40,150 nt of DNA from Hymenopellis radicata (taxonomy: Eukaryota; Basidiomycota; Agaricomycetes; Agaricales; Physalacriaceae), in contig JADNRX010000465.1 in the NCBI GenBank assembly GCA_015501595.1, positions 1 through 40,150 of the forward strand, written 5' to 3'. The notes under the pieces are model-generated. The model had not been told where the DNA came from. It ran no database searches and worked only from the letters and a program-made list of their open reading frames with translations. Below, one piece after another: positions 21,307 through 30,556 of this stretch. Positions within the stretch are counted from its first letter, which is position 1; each line of letters starts with the position of its first letter. A program made the position numbers and the translations under genes.

Positions 21307-23153
21307 ATGCAAAATCTTACACAGGACCGGACATATTTCCGTAAGTTTTCACATTATTTGGTACCGTTAACGCCACTGATTTCATACACGATAGCCCAAC
21401 GCGCAGAGACCAAAATTGCAAGTCCTCGCGAGAACAGCTCCTTGCTCGAAGTGGTCAGATATGTTGTCGTAGCTCTGCTCGGTGAAAGTTCTCTTCGGGA
21501 AGCAAAATCTGAAGACCTTCGGACGACTGGAGTCTCGGTATTCGACGTTCTGACTAAGGTAAGTATGTTCTTCGTCGATCGACGCGGCGATGCTGAAGTT
21601 GGAGTCTCATAGGTGTTACCGCCCATGCCTGCTCGGATAGCCTTCCATTGGAATAAACTTGGCAAATCCTTCGCCTCTATGCAGGAGACAGCAGCCTTCA
21701 CCGTTGAGGTTCAGGCTCGCTTTCTTATTTTCGTCTATGCTAGAGTCCTCGGACTCATGGGTCCAGCGGAAAAGAAGGGTCCTGGATGCATCGTGACCGT
21801 TGACGGCAGTCCAGTTGAGCTGAGTTGGGTGATTCCCAATCGGTCAAAACCTCGCCGAGGCGAAGCCACTCGGCAGCTTCGCTTTGCTTTTGAGCCTCTG
21901 TAAGTTTCTTCCGACGATCATTAATGGTGAGAGACTCACTATTAATGTAGGCATCCGGAAACCGGCATTCCGCTTAAGGGAGCTCCAATACTAGACTATC
22001 TGACCTCTCCCGAGGGAGGACTTGGTGTCGTTTCTTGTCCTGATCAGGGCATGAAGTGGCGCAAGGAGACTGAGAACTTCCTGTCTCCCAACGACGAGGG
22101 AGATGAGATTCCAACTGGGAGTCGTTTCTTCGTTGGTAAGTGTGAATATCCTCGCCGATTATATTCATACTGAAGGACATACCAGGGTTTGACTTCAATT
22201 CGTCTGGAACCCTCACCTTGAAGGTGTATTATAACACTGCTTTCTGCCCACCATCCGGGCAGTTGAGGATTACCTCCACAGAACCAAACGTTGACGCTCC
22301 CGATTTCAAGTCTTTGGACAAGCTACTCCCTCACCTTCATCCAACGTTGATCAAACCATTCGAGACGCTGCGTTCATACTTTGACAATCTTGAAGAGAGC
22401 CGTCGTCCTCTAGTGGGAATGCTAGCACTTGACTGTGTCCAGCCAGATACCAACCGACTGAAGGTACGAACGGTGATCTTCAATCACATCCCGCTGATGA
22501 TTCGTTAGATTTACTGCCACACCATGACGGGCACCTCCTGGGCGGATGCCAAACGGTCGTTCACTCTGGGCGGCGCTCTTGGCGGCCCCAACATCGACCA
22601 AGCCGTCCAGAAACTCGAGATTCTATGGAATCACATGTTCCCGAATGCCACCTCCGCCATGAATGTTGAAGTTGTCCCTACTCTTAACCCAGATCGCGTC
22701 CAACCGAAAGAGGACGATCAGCCTCGACAACCTGACGGCGGGCTCTTGTTCTATTATGAACTCATCGCTGGGGAGAGCACTGTATATCCCAAGATCTATG
22801 TTCCCGTTCGGTCAGTTATCGTCAAGTTCAAGTTGGGTGCTTGAAATTGACTATACTGTCTAGCACTTACTGCCCTAATGATCTATTCGTTTGCAACGCT
22901 ATCGAGAAGTTTTACAACGATGTTGGGGTCGAGGGTCCAGAAGTGGGAGAGCATGGACAGGGATGGGTTGCTCGGGAAATTGCTAAAGCATAGTATGTGT
23001 TTCCTTGGATGGCGAGACGTGGTGCTCATGTCTCCCCACAGTAACCATCGCAAGTTGAACGCGTCCAGTGGCATCCATACTCATATATCGATTGGTGCGA
23101 AGAAAGTTGGATGGGAGTTGACCAGCTACTTGTCGCCTGAGGTATGGCTTTAA
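21307..23153 (+). CDS. DMATS-type aromatic prenyltransferase
   Basis: Predicted to transfer a prenyl group from an allyl diphosphate to an aromatic acceptor, in secondary metabolism. Eight exons: 21307-21340, 21407-21558, 21613-21899, 21951-22135, 22186-22463, 22509-22810, 22864-22992, 23042-23153; all phases agree, giving 492 residues. The ABBA-fold ladder is visible: TVDGSPVELSW, RFAFEPL, GFDFNSSGTLTLKVYYNTAF, LDCVQPDTNRLKIYCHT, RSFTLGGALGGPNI, LLFYYELIAGES, YPKIYVPVRTYCPND, and C-terminal THISIGAKKVGWELTSYLSPE. Conserved Lys/Tyr positions in RLKIY and KIYVPVR are the usual diphosphate-binding ones. The N terminus is the least certain part. No other biosynthetic gene of an obvious cluster is adjacent. 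Part of it is duplicated 3,240 bp downstream. Confidence 0.85.
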
Positions 23154-23956
23154 GCTGAACGCAATTGCAAGTAACCCGGAACTACGCATTCTGGAGTGAG
23201 CTGGATAACAACAGGCTTGCTCTGCTCGCACACGTCCAGTTCTTGAATGGGTCTTTTGATAATACTGTATGTGAACTCATGTACGATTTACTTGATATGA
23301 TAAATATATTTCACCTCATCAAAAGGGAAATATTCAGTTATAGACTGCCAGAGTCTCATCCGAAGTCGTATGAGGAGCTTTGATACACATTCATTTCGGT
23401 CGCTTCCATGAGACTGCAATCACGCAGGAGAAGTTCGGGTAGCATGGCGTCGGGGTCAGGGCTTAATGGGTTTATTATGACTGTCGTAAAGCTGACCTTG
23501 GATATTGAAGGGAGCGCTAAGAGTGTCAGAGGAAGGTGTCATTGTGAATGCCGTCGCAGCAAGCCCCCTTCCATGGGACAAACAACTGGTCCAGAGAGTA
23601 CGGAGGAAAGCGGGTTCATGCAATACTCATTCTGAGCGCAGTCTGGGAACAGGATCGACAAGGTGACGGTGGAGGAAGAAAAAACAACTTGGACCGGATC
23701 GCCGGAAGTTGACCAGCGTATCACCCTTCATTTCAGCATCATTCCCCCGAGCATTAAACGTTGAGATGATGCTTGAAGCGTGTCTAAGAGCTACTGTATA
23801 CATTTTCGTGACGATTAACTCGTATAAAGTACAAATAAGTAGAGGGCCATCCATGTCGACCCAGGCAATGCTACAGTGAGGGTATACAAGGATGATAAGT
23901 GCTACAAAAGTTGAATGCATAAGTGTCTGTGGATGTTATCCAAGCTCCATTTTTCT
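23154..23956. other. Unassigned stretch
   Basis: Prenyltransferase 3' flank and 3' flank of the small gene on the other strand. Short frames (for example 23165-23383) show no recognisable protein and lack splice partners. Confidence 0.3.
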
Positions 23957-24408
23957 CTACGCGCTCGACGACTTCCGAGAGGACGGTGCGCGAACCATCC
24001 GATATGGGTGCACCCTAGCACCTTTCGCCAAAGGACGCTGAGGGTTGCGGAATGCCTGCATGGCCGGGCCAACGAGAAGCAAGGCTTCCGGGCGCGGTTG
24101 GCCGGGGATCGATGGTGGTACAAAGACGACGGCGTTGGCGTCTTCCATCGGGCAAGGGAGCAGGCTCACTTTATCTGAAGCCTGCTGGGGTGGGGGGGAA
24201 GGGGTACGTGACGATGTGGAAGAGGAGATGGAGAACTGTCGTTGCTTTGTGTAACCGTAATTCGGAGCGGGGCGTGAATGCTACAAGTTCTTTTAGACAA
24301 AGAATGCGAATGTGAATAAAGACGTACTGTTTGGGATTCGTAAGTGCTGGTCGTGGGTAGCAGATCCAAGCTACGCAGAGAGGGAAGGGTGGGTCGTGTA
24401 GATTGCAT
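23957..24408 (-). CDS. Small conserved-looking protein, unknown function
   Basis: Two exons, 24408-24328 and 24235-23957, joined by a 92-bp GT-AG intron in phase 0, encode 119 residues. The N-terminal third is Ser/Thr/Pro-rich; the C-terminal half has a well-formed core (AVVFVPPSIPGQPRPEALLL, MQAFRNPQRPLAKGARVHPY). It has no signal peptide or membrane helix. The composition and clean splice join suggest a real fungal gene, resembling hypothetical proteins I have seen in agaricomycetes, but no function is known to me. It is divergent from RPAC2. Confidence 0.65.
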
Positions 24409-24860
24409 AATGGTATTGATCGTGAAGATGAAGTAAGAGTCCACCGGGGCTCGAGGACCAGCCTTGTATTATTGAGAAAATAAGCGTGGAAAGGTGAAGG
24501 AAATGGAGGCGGATGAATCCTTCATTCCGCCGAAGCATGATACTTTATAACTGACCCGAACTGGTATACAAAGTCAGGATGGACACACAATGGTCGGAGG
24601 CAACATTCATTGTTCGTGTCACCGATCACTTGCGTCACAATATCGGCATGCATGTCACAATCAGTCTGTGTCACGCCTTCCTTTCCGATCCTTCCATATC
24701 GAACCTCCTCCTTCTCTTCCCTGCACTTCGCTGGTCTTAGACTCTGCTTTCTTCCTATTGTTTTCCCTAACACATTTCACAACCAAATTGAAGGGACGAA
24801 CGGTATGCAACTTGACGAGATTTGCTGAACCATTGTTCATGAATTTGTCAGGTTTTCTTC
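24409..24860. other. Divergent promoter region, small gene / RPAC2
   Basis: 452 bp with no coding exon that I can support; the frames at 24522-24773 and 24590-24940 overlap the RPAC2 leader and look like chance. Confidence 0.4.
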
Positions 24861-25387
24861 ATGTCAGCATCGATCCCAAAAGTTCAGATAGTATGCAGCC
24901 GTTCACGCCTGTCCTTCGGCCTGTGAATGAGCTCGATTAGGTCCCCGGAACATCACCAGATGAGTCGTGCGCAACATTCAGAATACACGACGAATCCCAT
25001 ACGATCGGCAATGCTCTTCGCTGGATGCTCATGAAAAAGTACGCGTTCCGACATTACGGACGACGTGGCAATTGAACCAATCTTCAGCCCAAACGTTGAA
25101 TTTTGTGGTTATAGGTGTGTTGGCAGTACGGCCGTCAATCGTCTCTCATTCTCTAATAGTGTTCCACATCCCTCTGAAAATTTTATACACGTTCGTATTC
25201 AGATGTACAGTGCGTGCTCAAGTCTGACATCGCGGCCATAATCTAACCTTACGTAGATGATTTGTCTTCACTTGACGCGTTAGTCACTGCGTTGGATGAC
25301 CTTGACGCGGTCTGCACGACAATCGGGGATACTTATACGAAGAGTCTCCAATCGGGCAAATACGAGCGATGGGAGGAGCAGAGTTGA
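24861..25387 (+). CDS. RPC19: DNA-directed RNA polymerase I/III subunit RPAC2
   Basis: Shared assembly subunit of RNA polymerases I and III, alpha-like partner of RPAC1 (AC40), nuclear. Five small exons: 24861-24890, 24941-25038, 25088-25114, 25160-25209, 25257-25387, with introns of 45-50 bp, give 111 residues. The family signature is plain: CATFRIHDESHTIGNALRWM, then LMKNPNVEFCGYSVPHPSE, and the C-terminal helix LDALVTALDDLDAVCTTIGD with TKSLQSGKYERWEE. Exon 1 encodes only ten residues (MSASIPKVQI) and exon 3 only nine, so simple ORF finders miss this gene. Essential in yeast and expected to be here. Confidence 0.93.
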
Positions 25388-25737
25388 CCTTGATTAATTA
25401 ACTGTTTGGTACGTCCTCGTCGCAATGTGCGACATGACAACGAGCCCTTACCGTTCAACTGAAGCCAGACGCCCAGCGGCGTGTGAAGGTGCACTTCGCG
25501 CTTCGTGTTTTAACGAGCAAGAGATCTTCCCGAGAAACACATTCAGTCGAGATGTGTCAAGATCGCCATCGATAGAGCGGATTTCCTATCTTGTCTACCC
25601 TCCTTAGAACAGCGATCTTCAGTCCGCGTCAGGACGGCTGTTTCCTCTTGATACACCAAATATAGGCAGATTTTGACGAATTCAGTGTACCCGCGACCAC
25701 GGAAGGCAAGGAAGCGACGGGATGGCTGTGAGCGCAG
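25388..25737. other. Intergenic, RPAC2 to duplicated fragment
   Basis: No gene, repeat or RNA recognised. Confidence 0.35.
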
Positions 25738-26276
25738 TGATTCGTTAGATTGACTGCCACACCATGACGGGGACCTCCCGGGCGGATGCTAAACGGTCGT
25801 TCACTCTGGGCGGCGCTCTTGACGGCCCCAACATCGACCAAGCCGTCCAGAAACTCGAGATTCTATGGAATCACATGTTCCCTAATGCCACCTCCGCCAT
25901 GGATGTTGAAGTTGTCCCTACTCTTAACCCAGATCGCGTCCAACCGAAAGAGGACGATCAGCCTCGACAACCTGACGGCGGGCTCTTGTTCTATTATGAA
26001 CTCATCGCTGGTGAGAGCACTGTATATCCCAAGATCTATGTTCCCGTTCGGTCAGTCATCGTCAAGTCCAAGTTGGGTGCTTGAAATTGACTATACCGTC
26101 TAGCACTTACTGCCCTAATGATCTATTCGTTTGCAACGCTATCGAGAAGTTTTACAACGATGTTGGAGTCGAGGATCCAGAAGTGGGAGAGCATGGACAG
26201 GGATGGGTCGCTCGGGAAATTGGTAAAGCATAGTATGTGTTTCCTTGGATGGCGAGACGTGGTGCTCATGTCTCCC
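25738..26276 (+). pseudogene. Duplicated fragment of the prenyltransferase gene
   Basis: Aligns without gaps to 22498-23036 with about 15 differences (roughly 97% identity). It holds the end of intron 5, all of exon 6, intron 6, exon 7 and most of intron 7, stopping before that intron's acceptor. No start, no earlier exons and no last exon are present, so it cannot encode an enzyme. Several changes are amino-acid replacing (for example Trp to Arg in TGTSWADAK). The right breakpoint lies 70 bp before the ATG of the next gene. Confidence 0.9.
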
Positions 26277-26346
26277 ATTGCCTTCCGCATTCCCTTCTTA
26301 CCCACAGTCTTTCATCCTGACTCTCTTTTAACGATTACTCGCCACA

Positions 26347-26908
26347 ATGCGTTTCCTCTCTGTTCTTCTTGTGTTCTCTCTGTTCGCCGCCTCTCAGGCG
26401 ACTAAAATTGAAGGGCTCATCCGTCGCTCCTCCACCACAGAGTACTGTGGTTGCTTCACCGGTTCTATTAGCGTTACCACGTCAACCACCAACAAGAAAG
26501 TTGCTTGTGGCTCTTTATCAGGCACGATATGCCTGTGCGAGAGTCAAGTTGTCAACTGGCTCTACTCAGGCACCGATATCACCAATAACATCCTCAAATT
26601 TGGTGGGCACGACAACGGCCTTAGCTGTGTCGCGGAACTCGTATGTTCTCTTCCTACTCGTCCTCCTACGTCCACTAGCTCACTTACACCAGCTCGCACG
26701 GGACAACTCGTACACGAAATGCACGTTCCCCGACGCCTATGCCACATATATCACCGCTGTCGTGCACAAACTTGGCGACCGCCTCAACAAGGAACACAAG
26801 ACTGACCATTCAAGACTTCGGATCCTTACAATCATCAAGCTGTTTTCTTTCGCTTCAATGCTCATTCTATTCATTTGGTTTCGTATTAGGTGTATGTCAA
26901 TGCTGTGA
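26347..26908 (+). CDS. Small secreted cysteine-containing protein
   Basis: Exons 26347-26640 and 26693-26908, intron of 52 bp, 169 residues. A signal peptide is clear (MRFLSVLLVFSLFAASQA). The mature part has paired cysteines (EYCGCFTGS, VACGSLSGTICLCES, LSCVAEL, KCTFPDA), so it resembles small secreted cysteine-rich proteins of agaricomycetes. The last 30 residues are strongly hydrophobic (LFSFASMLILFIWF), which could be a membrane or GPI-type tail, or an artefact of an unseen terminal intron. Kozak-like context CCACAATG. Function unknown. Confidence 0.7.
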
Positions 26909-27677
26909 TGAAGTCTAGTAATGCTGGTAATATGGTAGGGTATGAGAAATACAGATGGTATCAGGAGTCCCAGCTAATACAAGAATCCTCTAATCTTCGT
27001 TCGACTTGTGTAATATCCTCCTCCTGTACCACTGGAAAGTTGGGAGGGATATTATGGACACGGCGGACCATGCGATAAGAATTCCAAAGTGAAGAGCGAC
27101 TGTGATAACCATTAGGACAATAGGAGATGAAACTTGCCGAGGGCACTCACGTTCGTTCTTGGTACCGAAGAGGATGGTGCGTACGGCGCCAGCGACGTTG
27201 TAGAACGGCATGGCGTACCCGTAGCGGTAGATGTGAGGGAGTACCTCAATGGGCTCGAAGCACACTGCGACGTTGGCTATGGTTGTCTGTTAGAATCAAG
27301 TACTGAAGAGGGGCGCCGGGAAGATACTCACAGATAACCCATAGGAGCAGGAAGAATGGAAGAAACCGGATAGTGAGGAGCGTGAGCATCGCCTCGAGAG
27401 CGAGCCCGACGCTCAGCATGCCCGCAAAGTTGACCATCCAGAATATCAAGAAGCCCGAGTGGCCGAATCTGTCAAGTCAATTGTCAGAACAGTGTCAAAG
27501 ACGGAGGGTAAAGAGACGCGTACTTTCTGGAAAAGTCGACTTGGAACGCCAGGCTCAGCAGGGAGTAGAACAAGCTGATGAAAAAGTAGGCGATCAGGAC
27601 CGAAATGAGCCGCACGTGGATGAGACTCGCGGTGGTCAGCTTCTGCTCGATGCCGGACGCTTCCCGCGCGGCGAGCC

Positions 27678-27862
27678 TGTTGGGAGCTGGTATCGGAGGA
27701 ACCAACCAAATGGCTCACATGAGTGAGGACTGCGCGTAGCGCGGGACTCGAGCGACGAGAACAACGACGATGATGGGATAAAGGAAGGAATAGATGGTAC
27801 ACGTGGTAGTCTACGTAGGGTAGGTATTCCCGGGTACGCGGGCCGACACAAATATCGCAACA
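27678..27862 (-). repeat. LTR of the TRIM (3' LTR in element orientation)
   Basis: 185 bp, TGTTG...CAACA, identical to the other copy; preceded by target copy GAGCC. Confidence 0.9.
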
Positions 27863-29063
27863 CTCCCACCTTGTGAGGACCGCAAAAAAGGGATAGAAGG
27901 AATGCAAGGGTCAACACGTCCACCAAGAACAAAATGGAGCAAAAGCTCCCACCAAACAGAGCAGGACTCCCACCGAATCGAGTGAGTATCCAACTGAGCA
28001 AAGAAAGACACTGAACAGAGAGCGTCAGCCAACGGCTCACCCGCAAACTGATGCAGCAAACAAAATGGAGCAGAGGCTCCCACCGAATGTCCTCAACCAA
28101 ACAAGCCAGGAGGACCACAAAACAACAACACCATGAACAACAAGAGATGTGACCACATCACCACCTCTGTGTGCCTAAGACAGGCGGGTATGGGAAAATC
28201 CAATGACCCTCACCAAAGACTGAACCTTGTCCACATCTCAAGGTGGGTCGACACACGCTGATGAGCAGTGCATGAGCAATGATTTCCCCGACATACTAGT
28301 CCATACCACATGGCACCAGATATCGGGATAAAAGGGGAATGGGGAGCGGCGCATAAACGAGATCCACACAGCGATAGCGGAGTATGGGAGGAAGGGGAGT
28401 ACCAGATGTGCTGGTCGCCAGCAAACGAAGGGATGTGTGTGTGACAGGAAAGGCGAAGATAGCCAACCTACTAATAAATCACCCGTAGACACCGGCATGA
28501 CATATGAGGAGATGGCGAGGAATGGGGAAGTCGGTAGTGGCCGACCCAATGATCGTCTGGACGCCCCAGCACGAAATCGGGAGGATGGCGATACGGACAT
28601 GAAAGTCGGAGTATGAGGGAGTCACAACAGACAAGGTTGTCTCCGTTGTAGAACGCGGTAATGACACGCGTGCAGGCAGTGCGGGAAGGCGCATCGGAGG
28701 CGCGGCACGACAGCGAGGTGGATGATGGCGATGCCGACCCAAGATATCGTCGGTAAACACCAACACGAGATCAGGAGTAATGGCGTGATGGAAGGGAGGG
28801 ATGGTGCGCAAGGAACAAAGCTCCCACCGGCTCGAGCACGAGAATGGGGAGTGCGAAGAGGCAAGACAAAGCTGCCAAAAAAGGATTTGGATATACGCGG
28901 AGATTGTCGGGAACAGCTGTTATGGAGAAGAGGGATTGAGATACAGATGGATAGCAGATGAACGGCGCTCGACGGCACGACACGACGCGAGGGGTAAAAC
29001 GAGTGGAGAAATGGGGTAGGTGCTAGCAGCAAAGAGACGGGCACGGTGGCCGGGCCCATAACC

Positions 29064-29248
29064 TGTTGGGAGCTGGTATCGGAGGAACCAACCAAATGGC
29101 TCACATGAGTGAGGACTGCGCGTAGCGCGGGACTCGAGCGACGAGAACAACGACGATGATGGGATAAAGGAAGGAATAGATGGTACACGTGGTAGTCTAC
29201 GTAGGGTAGGTATTCCCGGGTACGCGGGCCGACACAAATATCGCAACA
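29064..29248 (-). repeat. LTR of the TRIM (5' LTR in element orientation)
   Basis: 185 bp, followed on the plus strand by target copy GAGCC. On the minus strand a read-through frame from the host gene enters this LTR and continues into the interior. Confidence 0.9.
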
Positions 29249-30059
29249 GAGCCCGATGTTGACGACGAAGAAGGCGAGGATGAGGAGGTAGATGAGGCCG
29301 ACGAATGTGATGGCGGATGCGACGGGGATGTCGAAGGGCGCCAGGTTCACGAGGGTGAACGAGAGCGGTTTCGAGATGGCCTGAGGCGCGGTCGAGGCGA
29401 GGGCGGAGAATCTCGCGGAAGACATGTTTGCGACGCGCTGCTCCGCGAAGGAGTCCGATATGGCGAGGAGAGTGGCTTGCGCCACGGGACGTATGAATGT
29501 CCGGAATGCGTTCTCGCTGCGGGCTTCTACTCCATAGACGGTCACAGCTGTTGTTGGGTCGTAAGAGGCATCCGCATTCTCGAGGTTTGCAGACGCGTTT
29601 GCGTTGACTGAAATAAAAAGTCAGCACCAGATTCTAAACTTCGCGAGGAACAAACATACCAACAATAGCAACCCAAGACTTCTGCTCCCGGATCAACGTA
29701 CCAATAGCGCCTGCCTCCAGACCAGTCTGCAGTTGCCAATTTATCTTGCTACTCGGAGAGGACGCCAGTACACCTCGAGTGACTGCTTCCCCGACCGGCC
29801 CGTCGTCGAAATTCACCAGCCAGCCATTGAATTGGTGGTCCGGCACCTTATACAGCGCGCCCCAATAGATGCTGAAGATCGCCAAAAGGGCGACGACGAC
29901 AGCAAAACAGCCGCCGACGAGAATTTTGAAGAACGCAGCGCGTTCTCGTGCATTCGACGCGTCCGTGAACTGCGAAGAGTAGTAAAGGGGCGCCTGAGAC
30001 TTCTCCACGGCCAGCTCCGAATCGATGGCGAGAGTGCGAGTGGATGCCATGGCGCTCAT

Positions 30060-30556
30060 AGTATTTACAGGCGGATTTTGGGGGAGAGCCGGATTGCGAA
30101 TATCGAAAGGGCGTCCCCTCCTTTATATACATTATTGTAGCGGGCGAGATTGGGCAAAAGTAAGTAGTGGCGCAGACATGTGCCAGTGATGACGCATAAT
30201 TTCGGAAATGAATTAATTGAAAATGGCGAATGGGCATCGGGTAGTGTCAGCTCCGATGCCGACGTCCGTACCGCGCCAACAATATGTTAGGAGGATTTAT
30301 AAACCTTTATATATGTAGACGAGTACGTCGGGTGGTGCTCGAGTTAGTCTCAAAACGCGTGAAGACCGTCATTCCTAGTACCACTACCTTACTCGACCGT
30401 CCGAGGTTTATGAACACATCGTGATATTTCATAATCATACAGCCTGGACGATAATAAAGAAACAACAAATCATAACAGCAGAAACCGACAACCCAAAGGA
30501 AAGTAACATAGAAATAGTATGACCCCGAACTCTCTGTGGCCGCTCTCTCGGCTCTC
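30060..30556. other. Intergenic, SNG1-like promoter and BRCT gene 3' flank
   Basis: Contains the TTTATATA tract near 30119-30128 just upstream of the SNG1-like start, a plausible TATA box on the minus strand. No gene seen. Confidence 0.4.

Larger units (their letters stand above)
27678..29248 (-). mobile_element. Non-autonomous LTR retroelement (TRIM) with 5-bp target duplication
   Basis: Two 185-bp direct repeats with identical sequence by eye flank a 1,201-bp interior. Each repeat begins TGTTG and ends CAACA, the TG...CA inverted ends of LTRs. The element is bracketed by GAGCC at 27673-27677 and 29249-29253. In minus orientation a purine tract (AAGGTGGGAG) precedes the 3' LTR and a TGG-containing site follows the 5' LTR, consistent with a polypurine tract and primer-binding site. 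The interior has no gag or reverse transcriptase and contains repeated GGGAGC-rich segments. Identical LTRs mean recent insertion. Confidence 0.9.
26990..30059 (-). pseudogene. SNG1/DUF3533-family membrane protein interrupted by an LTR element
   Basis: Family members are plasma-membrane proteins linked to drug or nitrosoguanidine resistance in yeast. Coding parts are 30059-29660, 29607-29249 continuing after the insertion at 27672-27524, then 27468-27332, 27276-27151, 27099-26990. Removing the insert and one 5-bp target copy restores an open frame of 426 residues with perfect phases. It starts with a cytoplasmic leader and a first helix (VVALLAIFSIYWGALYK), a long extracellular loop, then five helices (e.g. 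ITFVGLIYLLILAFFVVNIG, LLLWVISNVAVCFEP, ILIAWSAVSIISLP) including AMPFYNVAGAVRTI. The insertion lies in the exon coding the second or third helix region, so the present allele should make a truncated product unless the insert is spliced out. Confidence 0.85.

Noticed and set aside
23165..23383. Extra C-terminal exon of the prenyltransferase
   Set aside because: The protein already ends at the family-typical LTSYLSPE region; this frame has no matching motif.
25764..26103. Second prenyltransferase gene
   Set aside because: Only two exons are present, without start or terminal exon; kept as a duplicated fragment.
28622..29545. Long minus-strand frame of 307 codons
   Set aside because: Fusion of the SNG1-like exon with read-through into the LTR and TRIM interior, not an independent gene.
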